Shown here: in pieces, positions 16,646 through 24,861 of the stretch | Layout of the letters: the number at the start of each line of letters is the position of its first letter | How positions within the stretch are numbered: the first letter of the stretch is position 1 | Source of the DNA: an uncultured Geobacteraceae bacterium | GTDB taxonomy: Bacteria; Desulfobacterota; Desulfuromonadia; Geobacterales; Pseudopelobacteraceae | Direction: 5' to 3' | Length of the DNA stretch: 35,558 nt | Assembly (NCBI GenBank): GCA_903930585.1 | Contig: CAIYZD010000474.1 | Span: forward strand, 1 to 35,558 | Notes under the pieces: generated by a model | What the model saw: only the letters and a program-made list of their open reading frames with translations | Told to the model about the DNA's origin: nothing | The model's database searches: none | Made by a program: the position numbers and the translations under genes

Positions 16646-17857
16646 CTACTTGATCAGCTGGTTCAACTCGAAGATTGGCAGCAGCACCGCAATGACGATA
16701 ATGCCGACCGCTACTCCCATACCCAGTACCATCAGCGGCTCCATCAACCCCATCAAACGGGTCAGACGGGCACTGAACTCGCGTTCATAGGCAATGCCGG
16801 CCTTCACCAACATCTCCTCCAGATTGCCGCTTTTTTCGCCAACACCGGTCAGATGCACCAGGAGCGGCGGAAAAAGAGAACTTTTTTTCAGACTCCCGGA
16901 GAGGCTCCCCCCCTGTGCAACATCTTCCATCACACCGCGCAGGCATGAACGGTACACCCGATTGACCAGCACCTCGCCGGTGATATCCAGTGCTTTCATG
17001 ATCGGCACTCCGCTGGTAAGCAGCAGTCCCAGAACGCGGGCAAAGCGGGAGAGGATAAGGCGTTGTACCATCCCTCCGGCCAGTGGCAGTCTCAGCAGCA
17101 AAGTGTCTCGTTTCAAACGGAGATCGTCGCGTTTCATGGCGTTGCGATAGAGAGGCACCGAGGCGACGACCAGGGCAGTGGGAATCCACCAGTACCCCTG
17201 CAGAAAATGACTTACTTTGAGGACTATCACCGTAATCAGGGGGAGAGATGCTTTGCTGTCTTCAAAAATGGTGACGATGCGCGGGATGACAACGGTCAGC
17301 AGGAACATCATAACGCCGCCTCCCACAAAGACCATCAGGATCGGATAGATCAGGGCGGATACAACCTTGCTCCGCACCTGCTCCTGTTCCTCCAGAAAAT
17401 CAGCCAGCCGCTCCAGTACGGCATCAAGTGCGCCGCCGGCCTCACCGGCCGCCACCATGCTGACATAGCTTTCACCGAAAATGTCCGGCTCTGCTGCCAG
17501 GGCCCGTGACAAGGACGCTCCTTCGGCAATACGTTCCTTTATCCGGACCAGTCCCTGGCGGAGGAGCCCTCCCTCCTCTTGCTCGCAGAGCGAACCCATC
17601 GCCTCGAAAAGTGGGACGGATGACGCTACCAGCGTGGCAAGGCGACGGGTAAAAAGCGACAGTTCATCAGTTGAAACGCCGCGGCGGAAGGAGAATGATC
17701 CGGCCGGGGCGACGGCGCCACCCTCTTCAGTCACCTCGCGTGGCAGCAGCCCTTTGCCTTTAATCTGCTGGAGCGCCTGCCGTTCGGAATCGGCCTCAAT
17801 GGTGCCGGAAACCGAAGAACCGGCGGCGTTGTAAGCTTTATAGCGGAACGTCGGCAT
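16646..17857 (-). CDS. gspF: Type II secretion inner-membrane platform protein GspF
   Basis: The protein has 403 residues from the ATG at 17855-17857 (MPTFRYKAYN), the usual GspF opening. Longer in-frame starts lie inside gspE. Two cytoplasmic helical domains (about 60-170 and 265-370) share the FTRRLATLVASSVPLFEAM and FARVLGLLLTSGVPIMKAL patterns. Three membrane segments are near 168-192, 216-236 and 375-398. GspF sits in the inner membrane and couples the GspE ATPase to pseudopilus assembly. Its start overlaps the end of gspE by 20 bases. PilC of type IV pili is a paralogue; the linkage to secretin and gspC supports GspF. Confidence 0.93.
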   Translation of the reverse strand: MPTFRYKAYNAAGSSVSGTIEADSERQALQQIKGKGLLPREVTEEGGAVAPAGSFSFRRGVSTDELSLFTRRLATLVASSVPLFEAMGSLCEQEEGGLLRQGLVRIKERIAEGASLSRALAAEPDIFGESYVSMVAAGEAGGALDAVLERLADFLEEQEQVRSKVVSALIYPILMVFVGGGVMMFLLTVVIPRIVTIFEDSKASLPLITVIVLKVSHFLQGYWWIPTALVVASVPLYRNAMKRDDLRLKRDTLLLRLPLAGGMVQRLILSRFARVLGLLLTSGVPIMKALDITGEVLVNRVYRSCLRGVMEDVAQGGSLSGSLKKSSLFPPLLVHLTGVGEKSGNLEEMLVKAGIAYEREFSARLTRLMGLMEPLMVLGMGVAVGIIVIAVLLPIFELNQLIK

Positions 17858-19412
17858 AATCGTCCTGGGTAACGCGCAGAACCTCTTCAATGGTGGTAAT
17901 CCCGGCGGCAGCCCGGGCAAGGCCATCGTCACGCAACGTTTTCATGCCGTGAGCAATCGCATATTCCTTGATCTCACCGGAATGGGATCGGCGAATGATC
18001 ATCGAGCAAAGTTCCTGATCAACCGGCATGATTTCATAAATAGCGGTCCGTCCCAGGGTGCCGAGGCCAAAGCAGGCATCGCATCCCCGGCCGCGATACA
18101 GTTTGTCCGGCAGGGTTATTCCGGCGTACTGTTCAACCGGGCGATATTCCTCGCGGCAGTGTGGGCAGATCACCCGCACCAGACGTTGCGCCACAACCGC
18201 TGACAGTGAGGATGCGATCATGAAGGGCTCGATTCCCATATCTACCAGGCGGGTTACGGCGGTGGCGGCATCGTTGGTATGCAGGGTAGAAAGCACCAGG
18301 TGGCCGGTCAAGCTGGCCTGGATGGCGATTTCAGCAGTCTCGGCATCACGAATCTCACCAACCATGATGATGTCAGGATCCTGGCGCAGGATTGAGCGGA
18401 GACCGCTGGCAAAGGTCAAGTCGATCTTGGCGTTGACCTGGATCTGGCCGATGCCCCTGATCTGGTACTCGATCGGATCTTCGATGGTAATAATGTTTTT
18501 TTCGGTGGAATTTACCCGGTTCAGGGCCGCGTAGAGGGTCGTCGATTTGCCGCTGCCGGTGGGACCGGTCACCAGGATGATGCCGCTTGTCCGACTCAGC
18601 ATCCGCTCCAGTGTCCGTTCACCATGCGCCCCCAGTCCGATGTCTGCCAGAGAGAGGACCCCCTTCTTTTTGTCCAGCAAACGCAATACGGCCCGCTCGC
18701 CATAATAGGTCGGCAGAATGGAAACACGGATATCCACATCGCGCCCGGCAACCAGCACCCGGATGCGGCCATCCTGTGGCAGGCGTTTTTCGGCAATGTT
18801 GAGACCGGCCATGATCTTGATGCGCGAAACCAGGGCATCCTGAATGATTTTTGGTGGTGAGAGTTTTTCGTAGAGGATACCGTCAATGCGAAAGCGGACC
18901 AGAAGATCCCGCTCATACGGTTCGATGTGAATATCGCTGACCCGCTCTTTGACCGCCTCCGAGAGAATCGAATTCAGCAGGCGGATCACCGGCGCTTCAT
19001 CGGACAAATCAAGCAGATCGGTAGGGTTGTTCAGTTCGGTGGCAATCGTGGAGAGGTCTTCCGCCTGCAGTTCCTGGAGTACCTCGCGCGCCGTTCCCGA
19101 AACACCGGCATAGACAAGGTTGATGACATCCGCCAAAAGTGGCGCCGGTACCAGTACCGCTTCGATCGGCACGCCGAACAGCAGGCGCAATTCGTCAAGC
19201 TGCAACATCCCGGCGGCGCTGGAGACGGCAACCCTGATGATGCCGTCTGCTTCGCGGAGCGGCAAAATGGCATTAGCGCGGGCGAATGTCAGAGGGAGCC
19301 GATTCAGAAGTTCGGGATCAACCTCGTCAGCCTTGATTTCCGGTTGGCATTGGATGCCGAGCCTGTCGGCAACAGCCTTCAACTCTTGCATCTGTACATC
19401 GCCGGCACTCAT
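17838..19412 (-). CDS. gspE: Type II secretion ATPase GspE
   Basis: A cytoplasmic hexameric ATPase of 524 residues that powers pseudopilus assembly. The N-terminal domain (about 1-110) leads to the RecA-like core. The Walker A loop is GPTGSGKST from 283, with an Asp box SDIHIEPYE near 159, Walker B IIMVGEIRDAETAE near 353 and a His box STLHTNDA. A four-cysteine zinc site (C-P-H-C, then C-D-A-C) lies near 415-445, as is usual for GspE. Its ATG overlaps the gspD stop by four bases, and gspF begins inside its 3' end, so the three are translationally coupled. Confidence 0.95.
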   Translation of the reverse strand: MSAGDVQMQELKAVADRLGIQCQPEIKADEVDPELLNRLPLTFARANAILPLREADGIIRVAVSSAAGMLQLDELRLLFGVPIEAVLVPAPLLADVINLVYAGVSGTAREVLQELQAEDLSTIATELNNPTDLLDLSDEAPVIRLLNSILSEAVKERVSDIHIEPYERDLLVRFRIDGILYEKLSPPKIIQDALVSRIKIMAGLNIAEKRLPQDGRIRVLVAGRDVDIRVSILPTYYGERAVLRLLDKKKGVLSLADIGLGAHGERTLERMLSRTSGIILVTGPTGSGKSTTLYAALNRVNSTEKNIITIEDPIEYQIRGIGQIQVNAKIDLTFASGLRSILRQDPDIIMVGEIRDAETAEIAIQASLTGHLVLSTLHTNDAATAVTRLVDMGIEPFMIASSLSAVVAQRLVRVICPHCREEYRPVEQYAGITLPDKLYRGRGCDACFGLGTLGRTAIYEIMPVDQELCSMIIRRSHSGEIKEYAIAHGMKTLRDDGLARAAAGITTIEEVLRVTQDDYADVPL

Positions 19413-21304
19413 TTTCCGGAGATCTCTTTTTGCACGTCAACAGAGTCGATCTTCTTGGCCGACTCCCCAAATCCTGTGCGCTGGTTGCGCGTCATCTCCG
19501 CCAGGTCAGCGGCGTCCTTGACGATGTGTGGTGTCAAAAGAATCATCAGGTTGGTTTTGTTGCGCGTCTTGGATTTGCTTTTGAACAGCCACCCGAGCAG
19601 CGGAATATCGCCCAGAAACGGTATTTTGTTGATGGTCTCCTGCTCGTTATCCTGGATCAGTCCGCCTATTATAACCGTTTCCTTGTCCTTGACAACAATA
19701 CTGGTCTTGGCCGAGCGTTTTGTGGTGACAAGGTCGATGGCCTGCCCCTTACTATCCTTTACTGCCGATATCTCCTGATTGATATCCATACGGATATAAT
19801 CACCTTCGCTGATCTGAGGCTTGATTTTAAGGTTGATACCGATATCCTTACGTTCGACGGAGGTAGTGGTGCCGATGGTGCTCTGGGTTGCAGAGCCTTG
19901 GAATGGTACGTTCTCACCAACGTTGATCTCGGCTTCCTTGTTGTCTGAAGTCAAAATATTGGGGGTGGAAAGGATATTCACGAGACCGTTTTTGTCGAGC
20001 GCTTTGAGTACCGCCGTCACATTAATCGGCTTGGCGGTGACGGAGGGAGTCAACGCGCCGCCGGCGGCAATGACGCTACCGACGGTGGTGAGTGAGCCAA
20101 GCGGGTCAAACATTCCGGCAACGGTAAGGTTGTTATTGGGAGAACCGCCCCCCAGAGCGCCCAGCTCGACCCCCAGTTCGTGTGATTTATCAAGAGATAC
20201 CTCGGCAATCAGTACCTGCACAAAAACCTGTTTACTGCGGCGGTCGAGCTTTTTTATCACCTGAGACAGGTTGTTATAATCGGTGGGAGAGGCCATGATG
20301 ACGAGTGAATTGGAAGCCTTGTCAGGAGTGATGGTCACTTTGCCGCTGTCGAACGGTGAACCCTGCGCTACGGCGGAGCCGGGTTGGGTGGCTGCTTGAG
20401 CGGCGATCCCCTTGACGACGCCATCCAGAACTTTTGCCATCTCGGTTGCGTCGGTGTTTTCCAGGTAATAAACGTTAACCTTGCTGTTTACTTCAGGCGG
20501 AGTGACATCCAGTTTTGCTACCAGCTCGCGAATCGCTTTCTTGTTCGCGTCATTGCCGAAAATCAGTAACGCATTCAGGCGCTGGTCGGCCAGAACGCTT
20601 GTCGTGCTGTTCCCCACCGGCGTAGCGGGCTGACCTCCTGATTTGCCGTCAGATCCGCTCAGCCACTGTCTCACGGTTGTTGCGGCATTTTCGGCGGAAG
20701 CATTTTTGAGGTAGATAATCTCCATTCCTTCGCGAGTGCGCTCGGTGTCGATAGTCAGTAAAATGCCGTGCAGCTTGCGGATATTAATAGACGAATCAAC
20801 CATCAGGAGCAGGTTGCCGGGACCAAAAGCGGAGATATGCCCATCTTTTGAAACCATCGGCTGCAGAAACGTCACCGCTTCCTGGGCGGTGATAAACTCC
20901 AGTTTGGTTACCTGGGCAATATAGCTCTCGTTGACCGGAGCCTGTTCCCCGTTCGACAGCAGCTTGAAGCCAGATTGCTTGGCTGCGGAGGTCGGGACAA
21001 TCTTTGCGACCTTACCGCTCTGAACGACGGTAAAGCCTTTCAACTCCAGTACGGAGGTAAAAACGTTGTACGCTTCTTCAATCGAGAGTTTGGAAGGAGA
21101 GTAGACCGAAATTTTCCCCTTTACCCGCTCATCAAGAATAAAGTTTTTACCGGTCAGGTCGCTGATGAACTTCACCATGGTGGAGATATCCACCTCGTTG
21201 AAATTCAGAACGACCCCCTTGGGGCCGGTTGCCAAAACCGTGGAAGCGAATAGCGTTCCCATTAGAACGAGGATACAAAGTGTCCGTAGTATATATCGTG
21301 TCAA
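19409..21304 (-). CDS. gspD: Type II secretion outer-membrane secretin GspD (TTG start)
   Basis: A secretin of 631 residues forming the outer-membrane channel. The TTG at 21302-21304 is chosen as start because GGAGG stands five bases upstream; another TTG four codons earlier overlaps that site. A signal peptide follows (about 1-26, ending near VLATG). The N0 domain (VLNFNEVDISTMVKFI) and several N1-N3 ring domains (for example VYYLENTDATEMAKVLDGVV) come next. The secretin core has VQVLIAEVSLDKSHELGVELG, VLSTPNILTSDNKEAEI, and the closing VIGGLIQDNE, FLGDIPLLGWLFKS and NLMILLTPHIV. It is 107 bases after gspC and overlaps gspE. Confidence 0.95.
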   Translation of the reverse strand: MTRYILRTLCILVLMGTLFASTVLATGPKGVVLNFNEVDISTMVKFISDLTGKNFILDERVKGKISVYSPSKLSIEEAYNVFTSVLELKGFTVVQSGKVAKIVPTSAAKQSGFKLLSNGEQAPVNESYIAQVTKLEFITAQEAVTFLQPMVSKDGHISAFGPGNLLLMVDSSINIRKLHGILLTIDTERTREGMEIIYLKNASAENAATTVRQWLSGSDGKSGGQPATPVGNSTTSVLADQRLNALLIFGNDANKKAIRELVAKLDVTPPEVNSKVNVYYLENTDATEMAKVLDGVVKGIAAQAATQPGSAVAQGSPFDSGKVTITPDKASNSLVIMASPTDYNNLSQVIKKLDRRSKQVFVQVLIAEVSLDKSHELGVELGALGGGSPNNNLTVAGMFDPLGSLTTVGSVIAAGGALTPSVTAKPINVTAVLKALDKNGLVNILSTPNILTSDNKEAEINVGENVPFQGSATQSTIGTTTSVERKDIGINLKIKPQISEGDYIRMDINQEISAVKDSKGQAIDLVTTKRSAKTSIVVKDKETVIIGGLIQDNEQETINKIPFLGDIPLLGWLFKSKSKTRNKTNLMILLTPHIVKDAADLAEMTRNQRTGFGESAKKIDSVDVQKEISGK

Positions 21305-21338
21305 GAGTGCCTCCAATTGCTACTTGCTATGCACCGGG

Positions 21339-21403
21339 CTTCGACTTCGCTTCACGGTTACCAATTTAGAATCAATGGTTCCCCGTTCCTGAGCGGGTCG
21401 AAG
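21339..21403. repeat. Imperfect inverted repeat in the gspC-gspD spacer
   Basis: CTTCGAC (21339-21345) and its complement GTCGAAG (21397-21403) face each other. Related bases on the inner sides (CGCT/GAGCG, TCAC/GTGA) make an imperfect long hairpin. The TTCGAC-N2-CGCT pattern resembles small dispersed palindromic repeats seen in many bacteria. It lies just upstream of the gspD ribosome site. Confidence 0.4.
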
Positions 21404-21411
21404 TGAACAGT

Positions 21412-22296
21412 CTATCGTATATCGTAATTGAACGTCTGTGGCTGACCATCGCGGATAAGATCCAGCTTCAGCCGGTTCTGTCCCTTGAGAGCTATGAAAG
21501 ATTGCAGCGCCTTGTCCGGCGAATCCATGGGGAAATCGTTCAGCCGGAGCAGGACATCGCCATTTTTAATGCCAATCATCGAAAACAGGCCATTCGGTTT
21601 AACCTCGGTAGCCCTGAATCCCTCAACTTTGCCGTCCTTTTGGCTGGGAAGCAGGCGGGCATCGCTCATTGCCTGGGCCGGATTATCCAGTGCGGACGTA
21701 AGGGCCCGCTGATCGATAACGAAATTGCCCGCCCCGGTACTTGCCACCGCCGTGACGGTACGTGGTGTTCCCGATGCCGACTGTCCGGTTGCAGGGGATG
21801 GCGGTGGCGCCATGGGGGTCAACAGTTCGACTTTCGTGTTCCTGATGACAATAAATGCCTTTTCCTTGCCGACTTCCACCAGGCGTCCGGTGTCAAATAC
21901 CACATCCCCCAGTCGAAATACCCGCTCTTCCTGTTTTGTTGTATGACGAACCAGGGCGAAACTTTCGCGGAACGATCCGACGGAGGTGCCGAGGAGCATC
22001 AGTTCGGCCGGAGCGGTCACCGGAGCGGCCTGCACCGCCGCAGGAGCGTTGGTAATCGGTGTAAGTGGACCCTGGGTAGCCTTACCGAACAGGCCCCCGG
22101 TCAGAATCGGAGCGTAAAAAGAAAGATCTTCCGTTCGTGGCTGATACGGTGCGGAAACGGAAGGAGTGCTTACGCCGTTGGTAAGCTGAAATGTCTTGCC
22201 GAGACGCGCAGACATACGGTCAGCCGCGATTCCCGCCAGCAGGGCAATGATGACGATTCCCAGGAGAATATTTATGATGGTAACGGTACGCGACAT
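21412..22296 (-). CDS. gspC: Type II secretion protein GspC (PDZ-containing)
   Basis: The protein has 294 residues. The short cytoplasmic N terminus is followed by one membrane segment (about 6-25). A periplasmic homology region (about 98-160, with LLGTSVGSFRESFALVRH and VRLGDVV-like VFRLGDVVFDTG) binds the secretin. A C-terminal PDZ-like domain (about 200-290) has NGLFSMIGIKNGDVLLRLNDF. GspC bridges the inner-membrane platform and GspD and takes part in substrate choice. No strong ribosome site was seen upstream. Its position directly before gspD-E-F is the classic order. Confidence 0.9.
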   Translation of the reverse strand: MSRTVTIINILLGIVIIALLAGIAADRMSARLGKTFQLTNGVSTPSVSAPYQPRTEDLSFYAPILTGGLFGKATQGPLTPITNAPAAVQAAPVTAPAELMLLGTSVGSFRESFALVRHTTKQEERVFRLGDVVFDTGRLVEVGKEKAFIVIRNTKVELLTPMAPPPSPATGQSASGTPRTVTAVASTGAGNFVIDQRALTSALDNPAQAMSDARLLPSQKDGKVEGFRATEVKPNGLFSMIGIKNGDVLLRLNDFPMDSPDKALQSFIALKGQNRLKLDLIRDGQPQTFNYDIR

Positions 22297-22326
22297 AAAA
22301 CCTGTAATGTTGATTTTGGATTATGG

Positions 22327-22368
22327 ATTTTGAATTTGATTCAACAGGTAACATTCATAATTCAAAAT
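22327..22368. repeat. Inverted repeat at the dapF stop codon
   Basis: Ten-base arms (ATTTTGAATT and AATTCAAAAT) flank a 22-base AT-rich loop. The right arm overlaps the dapF stop codon. No T-tract follows on the minus strand, so it does not look like an efficient intrinsic terminator. Confidence 0.4.
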
Positions 22369-23204
22369 TGATTCTCTATTTCTCCGCTGAATACCTCTAC
22401 CGCCGGGCCGGTCATGTAGATGTTGCCATCGTCAGACCATTCCATCTCAAGATCGCCGCCGGACAGGTGATTAAGAATCCGTTTTTCCGTCAATCCGTTC
22501 AGTACGCATGCTGCAGTCACCGCGCTGGAACCGGTGCCGCACGCCAGAGTTTCACCGGCGCCCCGTTCCCAGGTGCGTTGACGGATTTCCGTGCGTGAGA
22601 TGATCTGAATGAATTCAACGTTGGTTCGTCGTGGAAACAGCGGGCTGTTTTCAATGAGCGGCCCATAGGTTGTTACCGGAAAATTGGCAACATCATCGAC
22701 AAAGATAACACAGTGCGGATTGCCCATTGATGCACAGGTGATTTTGAAGGTTTTGTCCAGAACGGTCAGCTCTTCGGATACCACGCGAGTTTCAGGATCA
22801 CCTGTCATCGGAATCTCGGCACGCGTCAAACGTGGCGGTCCCATGTTGACCCGGACCTTTGCAATCTTCCCGTTGGCACCGGGCCTGAGCTGTAGCGTCA
22901 GGATGCCGGCGCCGGTTTCGGCACTGATTTCGGTTTTCGATACGATCCCGTGATCGTAGGCATATTTTGCTACACAACGGATACCGTTGCCGCACATCTC
23001 CGACTCGGAGCCATCCGAGTTGAACATGCGCATCCGTACGTCTGCCACCTCAGACGGCATGATCAGGATCAACCCGTCCGATCCGATGCCGAAATTGCGG
23101 TTCGATACCTGTATTGCGGTCTGATGCGGGTCGCTGACCGTCTCCTCGAAACAGTTGACATAGACGTAGTCATTTCCGGCGCCCTGCATCTTGGTGAACT
23201 TCAT
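22362..23204 (-). CDS. dapF: Diaminopimelate epimerase DapF
   Basis: DapF turns LL- into meso-diaminopimelate, the lysine and peptidoglycan precursor, using two cysteines. Both are visible: C71 in MCGNGIRC and C222 in [11 protein letters not shown]. The 280-residue length and the opening [16 protein letters not shown] are typical. AAGGGG lies upstream of the ATG. The gspC start is 65 bases downstream without a clear terminator between them, so read-through into the secretion genes is possible. Confidence 0.97.
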   Translation of the reverse strand: MKFTKMQGAGNDYVYVNCFEETVSDPHQTAIQVSNRNFGIGSDGLILIMPSEVADVRMRMFNSDGSESEMCGNGIRCVAKYAYDHGIVSKTEISAETGAGILTLQLRPGANGKIAKVRVNMGPPRLTRAEIPMTGDPETRVVSEELTVLDKTFKITCASMGNPHCVIFVDDVANFPVTTYGPLIENSPLFPRRTNVEFIQIISRTEIRQRTWERGAGETLACGTGSSAVTAACVLNGLTEKRILNHLSGGDLEMEWSDDGNIYMTGPAVEVFSGEIENQF

Positions 23205-23240
23205 CGTGTATATCCCCTTGTTGGTTAAGATTGACTTTGC

Positions 23241-23269
23241 AGCATAACAAATAGTGAGCGCGACAACAA
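23241..23269 (-). promoter_or_regulatory. Possible sigma-70 promoter of dapF
   Basis: TTGTTG and TATGCT are 17 bases apart on the minus strand, at a plausible distance from the dapF ATG. Both boxes are imperfect, so this is a weak candidate. Confidence 0.35.
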
Positions 23270-23306
23270 GAAGTTTAATCTATGTTCCCGGAGCGAATCG
23301 ACACGG

Positions 23307-23335
23307 TTGCCAAGTCATAATCGAGCAGGTATAAT
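23307..23335 (+). promoter_or_regulatory. Sigma-70-like promoter of the gamma-carbonic anhydrase gene
   Basis: TTGCCA (5 of 6) and TATAAT (6 of 6) are exactly 17 bases apart. The predicted start would give a leader of about 33 bases before the ATG at 23375. Confidence 0.72.
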
Positions 23336-23374
23336 CCGGGCGCTGGTATCATTTACCTACAAGGGATTACGACC

Positions 23375-23938
23375 ATGATCAAAGCGTTTCAAGGCATTAC
23401 CCCCACTATCGATCCATCCGCCTTTATTGCCGAAACTGCCGTTATTATCGGCGATGTTGAAATTGGCGAACAATCGAGTATCTGGTACAACTGCGTCGTC
23501 CGTGGCGACGTCAACCACATCCGTATCGGTTCCCGCAGCAACGTGCAGGATCTCTCCATGCTGCACGTTACCCACAAGAAACATGCCGACGACCCCGGCG
23601 CGCCGCTTGTCATCGGTGACGATGTCACCATCGGCCACAGCGTGACCCTGCATGGCTGTACGCTGAACAACGGCTGTTTTATCGGCATGCAGGCCATGGT
23701 GATGGATCATGCTGTGGTCGGCGAAGGGGCACTGATAGGGGCACGGGCACTGGTGACCGAAGGGACGGTTGTGCCGCCGCACACGCTCTGGGTCGGCGCA
23801 CCGGCCAAGTACAAGCGTGACCTTACTTCCGATGAAGTGGCATGGCTGAAAAAGTCGGCGGGTAACTATGTGAAGTATTCCCGGCAGTATATGGCCGATG
23901 GCTGGGAAGATGCCGCAGCGATTGTGTCGATTGCCTGA
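23375..23938 (+). CDS. Gamma-carbonic anhydrase family hexapeptide-repeat protein
   Basis: The 187-residue left-handed beta-helix protein has repeated hexapeptides (for example VIIGDVEIGEQSSI and LVIGDDVTIGHSVTL). The three metal-binding histidines of the gamma class are in place: H64 in MLHVT, and H88 and H93 in IGHSVTLHG. The C-terminal helix is present (VAWLKKSAGNYVKYSRQY). Close relatives (YrdA, PaaY, CaiE) are either carbonic anhydrases or of unclear activity, so the enzyme activity is inferred. It forms a single-gene unit with its own promoter and is convergent with the metallo-hydrolase gene, 28 bases away. Confidence 0.92.
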   Translation: MIKAFQGITPTIDPSAFIAETAVIIGDVEIGEQSSIWYNCVVRGDVNHIRIGSRSNVQDLSMLHVTHKKHADDPGAPLVIGDDVTIGHSVTLHGCTLNNGCFIGMQAMVMDHAVVGEGALIGARALVTEGTVVPPHTLWVGAPAKYKRDLTSDEVAWLKKSAGNYVKYSRQYMADGWEDAAAIVSIA

Positions 23939-23966
23939 ATGAATTTCGTTTCTCTGTTTATGTGTG

Positions 23967-24704
23967 CTATTTCATCCGGCGGATCCGCAGATCAATGTCA
24001 GGGTTTCCCTTGAGCAACGCGACCAGTCGGGCCGGGTCCGTCTCCCCGAAATGATAGGGATAGAGCACTTTCGGCTTGAAAGACCGGGCCGCATCGGCGA
24101 CCATTTCCGGGGTCATCGTATAGGGAAGGTTCATCGGCAGGAAGGCGATATCTATCCGTTTCAGCTGACTCATCTCCGGGATGTTCTCGGTGTCTCCGGC
24201 AATATAGAGCCGTATGTCGGCGAATGTCAGCACGTAACCGTTACCATTCCCTTTGGGGTGAAACGGCTGGCCGGTGTCGCGTTTGTGGACGATGTTGTAC
24301 GCCGGTACGGCCTCAATGCTGATCCCGGCACTATTTTTGACATCGCCATTTTTCATGACGATGCCACCCGCCAGTTTTTCTGCACATTTATCCGTGAGTA
24401 TCAGCACCGTTTTCGCGGTCCTGATCTGCTGCAGAGCGGCCGGATCAAGGTGATCCTGATGCTCATGGGTAATAAAAATCAGGTCCGCCTTGGGTTGTTT
24501 GGCATAATCAGCCAGTTTGCTGAACGGATCGACATGGATGATCTTTCCGTCAAACTTCAGCATGAGCGAACCATGCCCGATGAAGGTTATTTCCAAATCA
24601 CCCTTTGTCGTCTTTATGATATCCTTTTCGAATAATTCCGCGGCACCGGCTAGTCCCGTACTGCATACGCCCATGATCAGGAACAACAACGCTGTTTTCA
24701 TCAT
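23967..24704 (-). CDS. Secreted metallo-beta-lactamase-fold hydrolase
   Basis: The ATG at 24702-24704 is preferred because AGGAGG stands just upstream; a longer frame to 24767 lacks support. The protein has 245 residues. A signal peptide is evident (MMKTALLFLIMGVCSTGLAGA), so it is probably periplasmic. The metal motif H-E-H-Q-D-H (THEHQDHLD) is near residue 85, followed by further ligands in VYIAGDTE-like LYIAGDTENIPEM and a late His (PYHFGETD). It resembles the UPF0173/UlaG-like branch of the superfamily. The substrate is unknown. Confidence 0.85.
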   Translation of the reverse strand: MMKTALLFLIMGVCSTGLAGAAELFEKDIIKTTKGDLEITFIGHGSLMLKFDGKIIHVDPFSKLADYAKQPKADLIFITHEHQDHLDPAALQQIRTAKTVLILTDKCAEKLAGGIVMKNGDVKNSAGISIEAVPAYNIVHKRDTGQPFHPKGNGNGYVLTFADIRLYIAGDTENIPEMSQLKRIDIAFLPMNLPYTMTPEMVADAARSFKPKVLYPYHFGETDPARLVALLKGNPDIDLRIRRMK

Positions 24705-24796
24705 AACTCCTCCTTTGTCTCTTACAAGTGTACCACTACATGGTGGCTCTTTGGTACCGGTCCACATTCTAAATGTTTAAATACATGCCGGGCAAC

Positions 24797-24802
24797 TATA
24801 AT
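24797..24802 (+). promoter_or_regulatory. Possible -10 box of the Nramp operon
   Basis: A perfect TATAAT lies about 60 bases before the Nramp ATG, but no good -35 box is found at the right spacing. The divergent 157-bp region holds nothing else that stands out, and the leader is too short for a known manganese riboswitch. Confidence 0.3.
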
Positions 24803-24861
24803 TGCGCACGTTTGATTCCGCTACTCGACAATCACCACTCTTCACGGTATGATACCACACT

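Noticed and set aside
24705-24861. Manganese riboswitch or Fur/MntR box before the Nramp gene
   Set aside because: The leader is about 50-60 bases and no recognisable motif was seen.
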